A stretch of DNA of 64,000 bases, from the NCBI RefSeq assembly GCF_016908525.1, contig NZ_JAFBEB010000003.1, forward strand, positions 186,001-250,000, given 5' to 3'. This document shows, one piece after another, positions 34,411 through 42,946 of the stretch (positions are counted from its first letter, which is position 1; every line of letters starts with the position of its first letter). Made by a program: the position numbers and the translations under genes. Below the pieces are notes generated by a model. That model searched no databases and had not been told where the DNA came from. It worked only from the letters and a program-made list of their open reading frames with translations. Source of the DNA: Brevibacillus fulvus (lineage in GTDB: Bacteria; Bacillota; Bacilli; Brevibacillales; Brevibacillaceae).

Positions 34411-35229
34411 ATGGCTATTTACAAAGCATTAACGATTGCAGGCTCTGACAGCAGCGGCGGCGCTGGACTCCAAGCCGACTTAAAAACGTTTCAGGAACGG
34501 GATGTATACGGGATGAACGCGCTGACGGTCATTGTGGCACAGGATGAAAACTGGGGCCATAATGTTTTTCCGGTTGAACTGGATACGATCAAAGCGCAGA
34601 TTAAAACCGCGCTGTCGATCATCGGGGTAGATGCCTTGAAAACAGGCATGCTGTTTACACCGGAAATTATTGAGTTGGTGGGTGAGCAAATTGCCCATTA
34701 TCAATTTACAAATGTCGTGGTCGATCCCGTGTTGATTTGCAAAGGGAGCGGAGAATTGCTGGAACCGGAAACGGTCAACAGTTTGCGCAAAGCATTGGTT
34801 CCATTGGCTAAAGTCGTAACCCCCAATCTGTTTGAAGCAGCCCAGTTGAGCGGTTTGCCGCAAGTGGAAACGGTCGAACAAATGAAAGAGGCGGCCAAAA
34901 TAATTCATGAGCTCGGCCCCGCGTACGTGCTGATTAAAGGCGGGCGAATGGAAAACAGTGATAAGGCAATCGATTTGCTTTATGACGGCCAAACCTTTGA
35001 TGAATATGTCTCGGAAAAAATCGATACACACAATACGCACGGGGCAGGCTGCACGTATTCCGCAGCGATTTGCGCCGAACTGGCGAAAGGGAAATCGGTG
35101 CGCGAAGCGGTAGAGCTGGCCAAAGCTTTTATCACGGAAGCGATTCGCCATTCGTTTGCCTTCAACTCTTTCACCGGGCCTACTTATCACGCCGCTTACC
35201 GCAAATTTGGGCCAGGCGCGCAAGCCTAA
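34411..35229 (+). CDS. pdxK: Pyridoxine/pyridoxal/HMP kinase (ThiD-family)
   Basis: ATG 34411 follows GAGGGGGAT and gives 272 residues. The start KALTIAGSDSSGGAGLQADLK, the middle DALKTGML and DPVLICKG, and the end THGAGCTYSAA with the catalytic cysteine loop follow the Bacillus subtilis PdxK sequence closely. The enzyme phosphorylates pyridoxine-type vitamers, and some members also phosphorylate hydroxymethylpyrimidine. No TPP riboswitch is in front, which fits vitamin B6 salvage better than thiamine synthesis. It is monocistronic. Confidence 0.87.
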   Translation: MAIYKALTIAGSDSSGGAGLQADLKTFQERDVYGMNALTVIVAQDENWGHNVFPVELDTIKAQIKTALSIIGVDALKTGMLFTPEIIELVGEQIAHYQFTNVVVDPVLICKGSGELLEPETVNSLRKALVPLAKVVTPNLFEAAQLSGLPQVETVEQMKEAAKIIHELGPAYVLIKGGRMENSDKAIDLLYDGQTFDEYVSEKIDTHNTHGAGCTYSAAICAELAKGKSVREAVELAKAFITEAIRHSFAFNSFTGPTYHAAYRKFGPGAQA

Positions 35230-35266
35230 ATTATCGCAATAGCGGGACTATCATAAAGACAAAGCA

Positions 35267-35318
35267 AAAGATCGCCGTTCATCCTGACGTTTGATGTCGG
35301 GGGGGAGGCGATCTTTTT
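35267..35318. terminator. Bidirectional terminator after pdxK
   Basis: AAAAGATCGCC (35267-35277) pairs with GGCGATCTTTT (35307-35317), with A and T runs serving both converging genes. Confidence 0.82.
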
Positions 35319-35322
35319 GCGC

Positions 35323-36960
35323 TTAGCCGCGTCTCGTTTGTTTGGATTGCCTGAACCATTTGCGGAAAGGACCGGGCAGTTGCGCCAACTCCTGCCTGCC
35401 GATCATTCGTGTGGCGGCCAGCAGAAGCATATAAGCGACAAGCACAAACCCGCAGACGACTACCGCATTGAGCCCCTGGTTCAGCTTCTCTTGCGCAAAC
35501 GGGTGAAGCTGGTAATGCGCGGCTGTCTCCAGACCAACTCCGAGCAGGATGATCACGGCGGTCACGAACACCAGCTTGAACCAGCGTTTCGGCCGAAAAA
35601 TGGCGAAGGCGGCCTGTTTCTTCAAAATAACCAGGTTGATCAGCCACATCACAACAAAGCAGAGTGTGGTCGAAGCCAAAATGCCATAGATGCCCCACTC
35701 GGGTGACAGCAAATAATTCCCCAGCAGTTTGACGCTGATCCCTGCTGCCACGCTCCCGATTAACACATTCATTCTGCCCATGCCCATCAGGATTGCTCCC
35801 GAAGTTTGCATCATGATTTGAAACAGCGAACTGATTGTCACGAAAGCGATGATCGACGGAGCGTACTGCTCGCCAATCGCCGTGCCGCCGTAGTTGAATA
35901 GAAAACCGCTGATCGGACGGGCGCCGATGCTGATCAATAAGACAATCGGCAAGCCAGTGAGCAGCGCCAGTTGGAAAACGCGTGAGCTCTGCTGTTTCAC
36001 TTCGGCAACATCGCCCTTGGCATGCGCTCCGGAAATAATCGGGACAATCGACTGGCTTAAGGCAATCGCCAAAATGATCGGCAAACCGGCCAAAGGCTGG
36101 GCCTGTCCGCCAAGGATGCCGTTCAGTTCGCGGGCTGTTTGCAGGCCGATCTGCTCGGATAACAGCGGGATAATCGTCGACGAGTCGATGTTATAGATCA
36201 AAGTGACGGCCATCGAATAGATCACAATCGGGATGGAGACGCGAAACAGCGTTTTGTAAAGCGCGAGAAATCCTTTACGGTCAGATGACGCGGCGTTCCC
36301 GACAGGGAAATCCGCCTTCAGCCTGGTTTCAGCCAGCAATTTGCGCGTGTAGTACAGCATGACCAGCAAGGCAGCGACACCGCCAACCACGCCGCCAAAC
36401 GTCGCTCCGGCTGCCGCCCAGTCTGTTCCGTAGCCGATCAGCAGGAAAGCGAGGCCGATTGAGGCGACCAGCCGAAAAATTTGTTCGACCACCTGTGAAA
36501 CGCCATTGGACAGCATAAATTGGTTCCCTTGGGAAAAGCCGCGCAAAACAGCGATCAACGGGAAGAGCAAAATCGCCGGCGCAATCGCTCTGGTCGCCAA
36601 AGCGGCCCGGGGATCACCCGAGGCGGCGGCGTAGCCGGGAGCGAGCAGGAACAGCAAAATGCACATGACGACACCGATTGCCAAGGAAAACAGCACAGCC
36701 GCCTGAAAAAAACGGAACGCTTCCTGCCGCTGATTTTGCGACAGTTTTTCCGCGACGGTTTTGCTGAGCGCGCTCGGCAACCCGGCAGTGGCGACAATCA
36801 ACAAACTGGAATAGAGATTAAAGGCAATCGTATAACTGCTCATTCCGTCGTTACCCAGCAGATGAACGAGCGGAACGCGTTGAAACACACCGATAAATCT
36901 CGTGATTAACGCAGCGATGGCGAGGATCGCTGTACCTTTGACAAGTGAATCCTTTGACAC
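35323..36960 (-). CDS. MATE/MOP-type polysaccharide or lipid II flippase (YtgP/SpoVB-like)
   Basis: GTG 36960 lies about seven bases after GAAGGA and gives 545 residues, close to YtgP (MurJ of Bacillus subtilis). There are about fourteen hydrophobic segments. The N-terminal SLVKGTAILAIAALITRFIGVFQRVPL is characteristic of this family, as is GTDWAAAGATFGGVVGG. Members flip lipid-linked peptidoglycan precursors or spore-cortex intermediates. Whether it is MurJ or a sporulation paralogue cannot be settled from sequence alone. Confidence 0.85.
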   Translation of the reverse strand: MSKDSLVKGTAILAIAALITRFIGVFQRVPLVHLLGNDGMSSYTIAFNLYSSLLIVATAGLPSALSKTVAEKLSQNQRQEAFRFFQAAVLFSLAIGVVMCILLFLLAPGYAAASGDPRAALATRAIAPAILLFPLIAVLRGFSQGNQFMLSNGVSQVVEQIFRLVASIGLAFLLIGYGTDWAAAGATFGGVVGGVAALLVMLYYTRKLLAETRLKADFPVGNAASSDRKGFLALYKTLFRVSIPIVIYSMAVTLIYNIDSSTIIPLLSEQIGLQTARELNGILGGQAQPLAGLPIILAIALSQSIVPIISGAHAKGDVAEVKQQSSRVFQLALLTGLPIVLLISIGARPISGFLFNYGGTAIGEQYAPSIIAFVTISSLFQIMMQTSGAILMGMGRMNVLIGSVAAGISVKLLGNYLLSPEWGIYGILASTTLCFVVMWLINLVILKKQAAFAIFRPKRWFKLVFVTAVIILLGVGLETAAHYQLHPFAQEKLNQGLNAVVVCGFVLVAYMLLLAATRMIGRQELAQLPGPFRKWFRQSKQTRRG

Positions 36961-37029
36961 TGTTTTTCCTTCTTCCGTAGTAACCTTTATCACACCGATT
37001 ATATACATATTTGTCCCGCTTGGCGATGT

Positions 37030-38448
37030 TCAAGACGAAACTCCGCGAAACTTCCGCAGCCGATATTGCAAGCTTTGCCGGCTGATGCCCAACAGCTTGG
37101 CTGCTTGTGAAATATTGCCCTGTACGGCGCTGACGACTTGTTCGATATAGCTTTGTTCCAGCAAGGCCATCTGTTCTTTTAACGGCCGGAAAGATGCGCC
37201 GGGTTGCGCGGAAGCGGCGTCGACAGCAGGCGATGGCGCAAGCAAGCGATGCTCGGCGGCATTGCCGACAGTGTGCTGCAGCGGGAGATGTTCCATCGCA
37301 ATCGAACTTTCGCCATTCATCAAATTCATCGCCCCTTCGATAAAATGCTGCAGTTCGCGAACATTGCCAGGCCAAGCGTAATGGTGAAAAAATTGCTCCA
37401 CTTCCGGCTCGATTCCGTTGACATCCATCTGGAACAGCTGGTTGTACTTTTCGATAAAATGCAAGGTGAGCGGGAGAATATCTTCTTTTCGTTCGCGGAG
37501 CGGCGGAACAAACAGACTGACCACGCTCAAGCGGTAAAACAAATCTTTTCGCAGCCGATTTTGCGAAATCGCTTCAATGGGGTCTTCGTTCATCGCGGCA
37601 ATGATGCGGACATTGACCAATCGATCTTTGGTGTCGCCGATTCGCCGTACTGTTTTTTCCTGCAGGACCCGCAGCAGTTTCGTTTGCAAATGCAAACTGA
37701 GCGAATTGATTTCATCAAGAAACAGCGTTCCGCCTTCCGCCTGTTCAAACAAGCCGGGCCGTTCGACCGCGCCGGTAAACGCACCGCGCGCTGTCCCGAA
37801 CAGGAGACTTTCCACCAAATTTTCCGGGATCGCCGCGCAGTTTTGCGAAATGAACGGGGCTTGACTGCGGGCGCTCGCATTATGAATGCTCTGGACAAAA
37901 AGCTCCTTGCCCGTCCCGGTTTCTCCCACGACCAGGACGGAAGAGCTGGTGCGGGCGGCCCGTTTTGCCAGTTCGATCAGTTCGCGGATGGCGGCGCTGA
38001 CCCCAACGATTTGCTCAAAAGTATAGCGGGTGCCGTTTTTCTCCGGTTCGCGCAGCGATTCCCGCAGCAATCGCTCCATTTTGGTCACGTCATTGGCAAT
38101 TTCCACCGCGCCGATGATTTGTTCTTTGGCAAACAGCGGATATGTGTGGTTGATTGTCGTAATCTGCTTCCCTTTATCGTTGAAATATGTTTGCCGTGAA
38201 TTGCGGATACTCTGGCCGGTTCGCAGCACTTGCAGCAAAGTGCTTTCCTGACCGGGGGGGAATTGGAAAATAGCGGAAACATTTTGCCCCAAAACTTCCT
38301 GTTTGCTCATTCCTTCCAGGTGGGCCATCTTTTGATTGTAGAGAAGAGAGCATCCGGTGGCATCGATCACATGGATTCCTTCGTTGATCAGATCGAAAAT
38401 TTGTTCATAATACAACAGCAGCTTGCTTTGCTCAAATTTGTCGAGCAT
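37030..38448 (-). CDS. RocR-like sigma-54-dependent activator
   Basis: ATG 38448 is five bases after AGGTGA and gives 472 residues. A PAS domain (about 15-120) is followed by an AAA+ domain with Walker A GETGTGKE (about 175), the sigma-54 contact loop GAFTGA (about 221) and NVRELQHFIEG. A Fis-type helix-turn-helix closes the protein (GNISQAAKLLGISRQSLQYRLRK). The size and domain order are those of RocR, which senses ornithine or citrulline. It is divergent from rocD, and two matching palindromes lie between them. Confidence 0.88.
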   Translation of the reverse strand: MLDKFEQSKLLLYYEQIFDLINEGIHVIDATGCSLLYNQKMAHLEGMSKQEVLGQNVSAIFQFPPGQESTLLQVLRTGQSIRNSRQTYFNDKGKQITTINHTYPLFAKEQIIGAVEIANDVTKMERLLRESLREPEKNGTRYTFEQIVGVSAAIRELIELAKRAARTSSSVLVVGETGTGKELFVQSIHNASARSQAPFISQNCAAIPENLVESLLFGTARGAFTGAVERPGLFEQAEGGTLFLDEINSLSLHLQTKLLRVLQEKTVRRIGDTKDRLVNVRIIAAMNEDPIEAISQNRLRKDLFYRLSVVSLFVPPLRERKEDILPLTLHFIEKYNQLFQMDVNGIEPEVEQFFHHYAWPGNVRELQHFIEGAMNLMNGESSIAMEHLPLQHTVGNAAEHRLLAPSPAVDAASAQPGASFRPLKEQMALLEQSYIEQVVSAVQGNISQAAKLLGISRQSLQYRLRKFRGVSS

Positions 38449-38502
38449 CCGTCTCACCTGCCTTTCAAACGCTCTCATTCTACCATGCGGCCAAAGGTAG
38501 GG

Positions 38503-38559
38503 GCAAAATGATTTTGCGGATAATGCCATATATTTTTGCTTGGTGCAAAACAATTTTGC
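38503..38559 (+). promoter_or_regulatory. Two palindromic activator sites in the rocR-rocD interval
   Basis: GCAAAATGATTTTGC (38503-38517) and GCAAAACAATTTTGC (38545-38559) have centres exactly 42 bases apart, four helical turns. They resemble RocR upstream activating sequences. Confidence 0.72.
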
Positions 38560-38568
38560 ATAATAGGG

Positions 38569-38584
38569 TGGCACATGTCCTGAA
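38569..38584 (+). promoter_or_regulatory. Possible sigma-54 promoter of rocD
   Basis: A perfect -24 element TGGCAC (38569-38574) has the -12 element CTGAA at the right distance instead of TTGCA, so the invariant GC is GA. It fits the activator type but is imperfect. Confidence 0.45.
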
Positions 38585-38667
38585 ATCGCGGCGCATCAAG
38601 CGGCCGGCAACATTGGCATCATTTGTGAAAGAGAGAGCAGCATCAACAGCTCGAGGAGGAATCCAGC

Positions 38668-39867
38668 ATGCAAAGTTCCAAAACGATTATGGAAACAACC
38701 GAAAAGTACGGCGCAAACAACTATCATCCCTTGCCGATCGTCATCTCCAAGGCAGAAGGGGTCTGGGTCGAGGACCCGGAAGGACACAAATATCTCGATA
38801 TGCTGAGCGCCTATTCGGCGTTAAATCAGGGACACCGTCACCCGAAAATCATTCAGGCATTAAAGGAGCAGGCCGACAAGGTCACGTTGACCTCCCGCGC
38901 GTTTCATAACGATCAACTGGGCCGGTTCTACGAAAAATTGGCCAAACTGACCGGAAAAGATATGATTTTGCCGATGAATACGGGGGCAGAAGCCGTGGAA
39001 ACAGCCTTGAAGGCAGTGAGAAGATGGGCATACGATGTGAAAAAGGTTCCGGCCAATCAAGCGGAAATCATTGTGTGTGAAGGCAATTTTCACGGACGCA
39101 CCGTGACTATCACTTCTTTTTCTTCCGATGAAGGGTATAAGCGCGGTTTTGGGCCATTCACCCCTGGTTTTAAAATCATTCCATACGGTGACCTTGAAGC
39201 GTTGAAACAGGCGATTACACCAAATACAGCCGCCTTTCTGGTCGAACCGATCCAGGGAGAAGCGGGCATTCTCATTCCGCCTGAGGGCTATTTGCGCTCG
39301 GCGCAACAAATTTGCCGGGAGAACCAAGTCTTGCTCGTTTGTGACGAGATTCAAACCGGTTTTGGCCGGACAGGGAAACTGTTTGCCAGCGATTGGGAAG
39401 AGGTAAAACCTGATATGTACATCTTGGGCAAAGCGTTGGGCGGCGGGGTGTTCCCGATCTCAGCAGTTGCGGCAGACCGGCAAGTTTTGGGCGTTTTTGA
39501 ACCGGGCTCGCACGGCTCCACATTTGGCGGAAATCCGCTGGGCTGCGCCGTCGCCATCGCTGCGCTTGAAGTAATCGAAGAAGAAAATTTGGTGGAGCGG
39601 TCCGCTCGGCTGGGCGCCTATTTCATGGAAAAACTGAAGGAGATCGACAACCCGGACATTCGCGAGCTGCGGGGAAAAGGTTTGTTCATCGGGGTTGAGC
39701 TGAACAGCAAAGCGCGTCCGTATTGCGAGAAGCTAAAAGGTTTGGGATTGCTCTGCAAAGAAACGCATGAAAACACGATCCGCTTCGCGCCGCCGCTGAT
39801 TATTTCGCAGGAAGAGCTCGATTGGGCGATCGAGCGGATCAAACAAGTACTAACCGTATCGGCATAA
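38668..39867 (+). CDS. rocD: Ornithine aminotransferase
   Basis: The 399-residue class III aminotransferase has the PLP lysine K255 in ILGKALGGG, the aspartate in [15 protein letters not shown], and the substrate region [15 protein letters not shown] typical of RocD. It converts ornithine and 2-oxoglutarate to glutamate semialdehyde and glutamate in arginine catabolism. GAGGAGG lies before ATG 38668. The divergent RocR-like activator and palindromes indicate induction by arginine or ornithine. No rocA or arginase gene is adjacent. Confidence 0.93.
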   Translation: MQSSKTIMETTEKYGANNYHPLPIVISKAEGVWVEDPEGHKYLDMLSAYSALNQGHRHPKIIQALKEQADKVTLTSRAFHNDQLGRFYEKLAKLTGKDMILPMNTGAEAVETALKAVRRWAYDVKKVPANQAEIIVCEGNFHGRTVTITSFSSDEGYKRGFGPFTPGFKIIPYGDLEALKQAITPNTAAFLVEPIQGEAGILIPPEGYLRSAQQICRENQVLLVCDEIQTGFGRTGKLFASDWEEVKPDMYILGKALGGGVFPISAVAADRQVLGVFEPGSHGSTFGGNPLGCAVAIAALEVIEEENLVERSARLGAYFMEKLKEIDNPDIRELRGKGLFIGVELNSKARPYCEKLKGLGLLCKETHENTIRFAPPLIISQEELDWAIERIKQVLTVSA

Positions 39868-39878
39868 GCGATACATGA

Positions 39879-39906
39879 AGGGGGCATTTTCATCATGCCC
39901 TCTTTT
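39879..39906 (+). terminator. Terminator after rocD
   Basis: AGGGGGCAT and ATGCCCTCT (39879-39887 with 39894-39902) pair with one G-T and are followed by TTTT. Confidence 0.65.
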
Positions 39907-39914
39907 GTTTGTTC

Positions 39915-39931
39915 GCATGCATAAAAATTGC
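39915..39931 (+). promoter_or_regulatory. Repeated motif, possible forespore (sigma-G/F) promoter element, copy 1
   Basis: GCATGCATAAAAATTGC occurs here and, identically, at 44638-44654, each time 50-85 bases before a small gene of the kind found in spore formers. It includes the TGCATA form of a sigma-G -35 element. Confidence 0.4.
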
Positions 39932-40014
39932 CAGATTGGCGCAAGTTTTAGTTACATATAGCCAAAAGCTTATTAGCATTTTCAAAGTCTGACGGCTGCC
40001 AGAGGTGTAAAAAA

Positions 40015-40482
40015 ATGGCTTTGCTCTTTATCATCATCTGCATCATCGTCACCTCATTTGTCCTTTGGAGAGGCAGGATACTGTCGGTATTGGAGAATAT
40101 CGCCATTTTGCTTTTTGCTTCCATCGTAACGCAAATCGTGATGAATTTTATTAGTTACAATATGCAGCTGATCAAGACAACGAAAGTTTTGAGCTTGTAT
40201 TTGGCTCATTGCCTGTGCCAAATCATCTTGCTTCCTTTGCTCGTCGTGTTGTTTTTTCAGTACTACAGTTTTTTGCCAACACGGTTCAGCAGAATCTTAT
40301 CGGTCCTCGTCATATCGTTCTTGCTGACGGGACTGGAATACATTGGCGATCGAGGGGGAGTAATTGTCTTTCGGTCGTTCCCGGTTTGGGGGCTGCTTGT
40401 TTATTGGGTAGCTGTTCTGCTGATTTGTCTGGCATTTTATAAGTACTACCAGAATTTGCTGCCGGGGAGAGGAAGTGAATAA
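40015..40482 (+). CDS. Unknown integral membrane protein
   Basis: A 155-residue protein with four to five hydrophobic segments starts at ATG 40015 behind AGAGGTG. I recognise no family with certainty. It is directly followed by a second membrane protein whose ATG immediately follows its stop, so the two are probably co-translated. The pair resembles the CBO0543-type membrane protein pairs of spore formers. The possible forespore promoter motif at 39915 lies upstream. Confidence 0.6.
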   Translation: MALLFIIICIIVTSFVLWRGRILSVLENIAILLFASIVTQIVMNFISYNMQLIKTTKVLSLYLAHCLCQIILLPLLVVLFFQYYSFLPTRFSRILSVLVISFLLTGLEYIGDRGGVIVFRSFPVWGLLVYWVAVLLICLAFYKYYQNLLPGRGSE

Positions 40483-41010
40483 ATGCCTGACATCCAATTC
40501 GATAGCAACGAATGGATGGTTTTGATTATCTCTGTGCTCCTGCTCCTGCTGTTTGCCAAGCTTCCGCGCAAAATGCCTCCCGCATTGATCGTCTTGGTGA
40601 TGCTGTTAGGTTCATTTTTGGGGTTAACGATCGATCGGATTTTGGGGACCGACTATCCTTTTGATTTATACGATACCTTTGATACACCCAAATTTGACTG
40701 GATCGATGCGGTTATTTACCTCATTCCTTATCCATTGTACTGTTACTTTTTCAGTGCGCTTTATGATTACTGGCGTCCGCAAGGCTGGGCGCGTTTCGGT
40801 CTGGCGTTTATTTTGGCATGCCTGACGGTTTTTTTGGAATGGATTGCCACTCTGTTTGGCGTTTTTACCTATAACCATTGGAAATTGCTCTGGTCTTTCT
40901 ACTTTTATTTGCCCTTGATATACCTGTATACGCTGTTTGTGGACTACATCAGAAAGCTATATGAAAAGAACAAACGTGGGCGTCCTGAAAAAGATAGACC
41001 ATTTGATTGA
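40483..41010 (+). CDS. CBO0543-like integral membrane protein
   Basis: The 175-residue product has about five spans (first at 10-26) separated by a conserved-looking loop, TIDRILGTDYPFDLYD, and ends with a basic tail. CBO0543-type proteins are widespread in Bacilli and Clostridia and lack a known function. It follows the other membrane protein without a gap. Its 3' end runs into the promoter of the nicotinate transporter gene. Confidence 0.6.
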   Translation: MPDIQFDSNEWMVLIISVLLLLLFAKLPRKMPPALIVLVMLLGSFLGLTIDRILGTDYPFDLYDTFDTPKFDWIDAVIYLIPYPLYCYFFSALYDYWRPQGWARFGLAFILACLTVFLEWIATLFGVFTYNHWKLLWSFYFYLPLIYLYTLFVDYIRKLYEKNKRGRPEKDRPFD

Positions 41011-41016
41011 GAATGG

Positions 41017-41050
41017 TGTATATTAAGGTGTATATACACATTAGTATACA
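41017..41050. promoter_or_regulatory. Extended dyad operator, probable NiaR site
   Basis: A 34-base inverted repeat centred at 41033.5 is symmetric at 15 of 17 pairs. Its core GTGTATATACAC (41028-41039) is a perfect palindrome, flanked by outer TGTATA and TATACA. It overlaps a -10-like TATATA whose -35-like TTGAGA lies at 41007. The downstream pair niaP-niaR makes NiaR the likely ligand. Confidence 0.72.
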
Positions 41051-41063
41051 GGGGAGAGTCACA

Positions 41064-42242
41064 ATGAATAAAAAAATTTTGCTGTTGACTGGATTGGGCT
41101 GGATGTTTGACGCGATGGATGTCGGAATCGTGTCATTTATTGCCGCCGCTTTGGTTGGAGAATGGCAGTTAACTTCGGAGCAGGTAGGTTGGATCGGCAG
41201 CATCAATTCGCTGGGGATGGCTATTGGGGCGATGCTGGCGGGTCTGTTTGCCGATCGTTGGGGAAGAAAACCGGTGTTGCTGGCTTCCTTGCTGATTTTT
41301 TCGCTGGCGAGCGGATTGTCGGCGTTGGCTACCGGTCTGGCCATCTTTTTGCTGTTCCGGTTTTTCATTGGTGTCGGCTTGGGAGCCGAGCTGCCGATTG
41401 CCTCAACGTTGATCGCTGAACACGAGGCAAACGAGACGAGGGGGCGGGCTGTTGTCCTGCTGGAAAGCTTTTGGGCTATCGGCTGGATTTTGTCCGCGAT
41501 TTTGGCCTATTTCGTTATTCCCGCTTACGGCTGGCGGGTTGCACTCATCATTTGTGCCATACCTGCTTTATATACGGTATTTCTCCGCAGTTCCTTGCCG
41601 GAAACGAAAAGGCAGACAGTCAAGAAGGTCTCCTTCGGGGAAGCGATCGGGCGAATTTGGGCCAAGCCTTACTTGCGGGCGACCGTCGTGCTAGCAATCC
41701 TCTGGTTTTCCGTGGTGTTTTCCTATTATGGCATGTTTTTATGGCTGCCGACTGTCATGGTGCTGAAAGGCTATTCCTTAATTAAAAGTTTCCAGTATGT
41801 CCTGATTATGACCATTGCCCAACTTCCCGGTTATTTTAGTGCCGCCTGGCTGATTGAAAAGGCGGGGCGCAAATTCGTATTGGTCAGTTATCTGGTCGGC
41901 TCTGCAGCCAGTGCATGGGCTTTTGGATCGGCGGAATCATTGGCCGGCCTGATGATCTCCGGAATTTTGCTCTCCTTTTTTAACTTGGGCGCATGGGGAG
42001 CGATGTATGCCTATACGCCGGAGCAATATCCCGCTGTGATCCGGGCTACAGGTGCGGGTTTTGCTGCCTCGGTTGGCCGGGTCGGGGGGATTTTGGGCCC
42101 GCTCTTCGTCGGATACGCTGTGGCCAGCCAATTTTCCTTTGGCCGGATTTTCGGCATCTTTTTGTGTATTACCTTGATTGGGGCTGCGGTGGTTGGCCTG
42201 TGGGGCAAAGAAACCAAAGGAATTTCACTTGATCGGCAGTGA
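41064..42242 (+). CDS. niaP: Major facilitator transporter, probable nicotinate importer
   Basis: ATG 41064 follows GGGGAGAG; the start gives 392 residues and twelve spans. The MFS loop motif GLFADRWGRKPV (about 65-76) and the sugar-porter-like second motif (PLFVGY, PETKR) are present. The N-terminal LTGLGWMFDAMDVGIVSF is typical of the NiaP branch. The adjacent NiaR repressor and the operator dyad support nicotinate or nicotinamide uptake. The substrate assignment rests mainly on this context. Confidence 0.82.
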   Translation: MNKKILLLTGLGWMFDAMDVGIVSFIAAALVGEWQLTSEQVGWIGSINSLGMAIGAMLAGLFADRWGRKPVLLASLLIFSLASGLSALATGLAIFLLFRFFIGVGLGAELPIASTLIAEHEANETRGRAVVLLESFWAIGWILSAILAYFVIPAYGWRVALIICAIPALYTVFLRSSLPETKRQTVKKVSFGEAIGRIWAKPYLRATVVLAILWFSVVFSYYGMFLWLPTVMVLKGYSLIKSFQYVLIMTIAQLPGYFSAAWLIEKAGRKFVLVSYLVGSAASAWAFGSAESLAGLMISGILLSFFNLGAWGAMYAYTPEQYPAVIRATGAGFAASVGRVGGILGPLFVGYAVASQFSFGRIFGIFLCITLIGAAVVGLWGKETKGISLDRQ

Positions 42243-42278
42243 CCGCTCAGGTAGGATAAGTCTCAGGAGGGGCTTTCC

Positions 42279-42794
42279 ATGAGCGATCGTACCGAACGTC
42301 AAAAAAAACTATTGAACGAGTTGGCATCTGTCGATGGAGCGATTTCCGGTTCCGAATTAGCCGAGCGCTGTCAGGTGACACGTCAGGTAGTTGTCCACGA
42401 TATCGCCATTCTTCGGGCAGCGGGTGAACCGATTGTATCTACCCCGCGGGGATATTTGCTGCAGCGAAGCCCAAGGCTGGAGGAACGAGTGCTGTCTGTG
42501 TACCATCCTCCGGAACTGACCGGAGTGGAATTGCAAATTTTGGTCGATTACGGATTTCAGATAAAAGATGTCATCGTGGAACACCCGTTTTACGGAGAAT
42601 TGCGCGGATCGCTGCAGCTGTCTTCCCGCCGAGATGTGGCGGACTTTCTCAAGCAGATTGAAGCGAACACCGGGACATTGTTGTCAACTTTGACAGATGG
42701 CTATCATTTGCATACGATTCAGGCAAATTCGTTTGCCTACTTGCAAGAAGCGATCGAGCAATTGCAAAAAAACGGGATTCGCGTCATGGCGTAA
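42279..42794 (+). CDS. niaR: Nicotinate-responsive repressor NiaR (HTH plus 3H domain)
   Basis: The 171-residue product has an N-terminal winged helix (ISGSELAERCQVTRQVVVHDIAILRAAG, about 22-49) and a C-terminal 3H domain with three conserved histidines (VYHPPEL, VEHPFYGEL, DGYHLHTI). It matches YrxA/NiaR, which represses NAD salvage and nicotinate transport genes when nicotinate is plentiful. It is encoded after niaP, so it probably controls its own operon through the dyad at 41017. Confidence 0.92.
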   Translation: MSDRTERQKKLLNELASVDGAISGSELAERCQVTRQVVVHDIAILRAAGEPIVSTPRGYLLQRSPRLEERVLSVYHPPELTGVELQILVDYGFQIKDVIVEHPFYGELRGSLQLSSRRDVADFLKQIEANTGTLLSTLTDGYHLHTIQANSFAYLQEAIEQLQKNGIRVMA

Positions 42795-42795
42795 C

Positions 42796-42836
42796 TGGAA
42801 AAGCGCTTCCGCTTCAAGCGGAGGCTTTTTTATGCC
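42796..42836 (+). terminator. Terminator after niaR
   Basis: CTTCCGCTT and AAGCGGAGG pair around a short loop and are followed by TTTTTT. Confidence 0.75.
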
Positions 42837-42859
42837 TGTTTGCATCTGGGGCTGCAACC

Positions 42860-42914
42860 TTTACACCTTTTTCCGCAAACGGTATACTATTAATTGAGAA
42901 TGAAAATCATTATA
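42860..42914 (+). promoter_or_regulatory. Promoter with overlapping Fur box for fhuF-like gene
   Basis: TTTACA (42860-42865), 17 bases and TATACT (42883-42888) form a sigma-A promoter. The sequence at 42896-42914 (GAGAATGAAAATCATTATA) matches 16 of 19 Fur consensus positions just after the -10. Confidence 0.85.
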
Positions 42915-42946
42915 GTTCGTTGAGCTGCTTTCAAAGGAGAGCGTGT

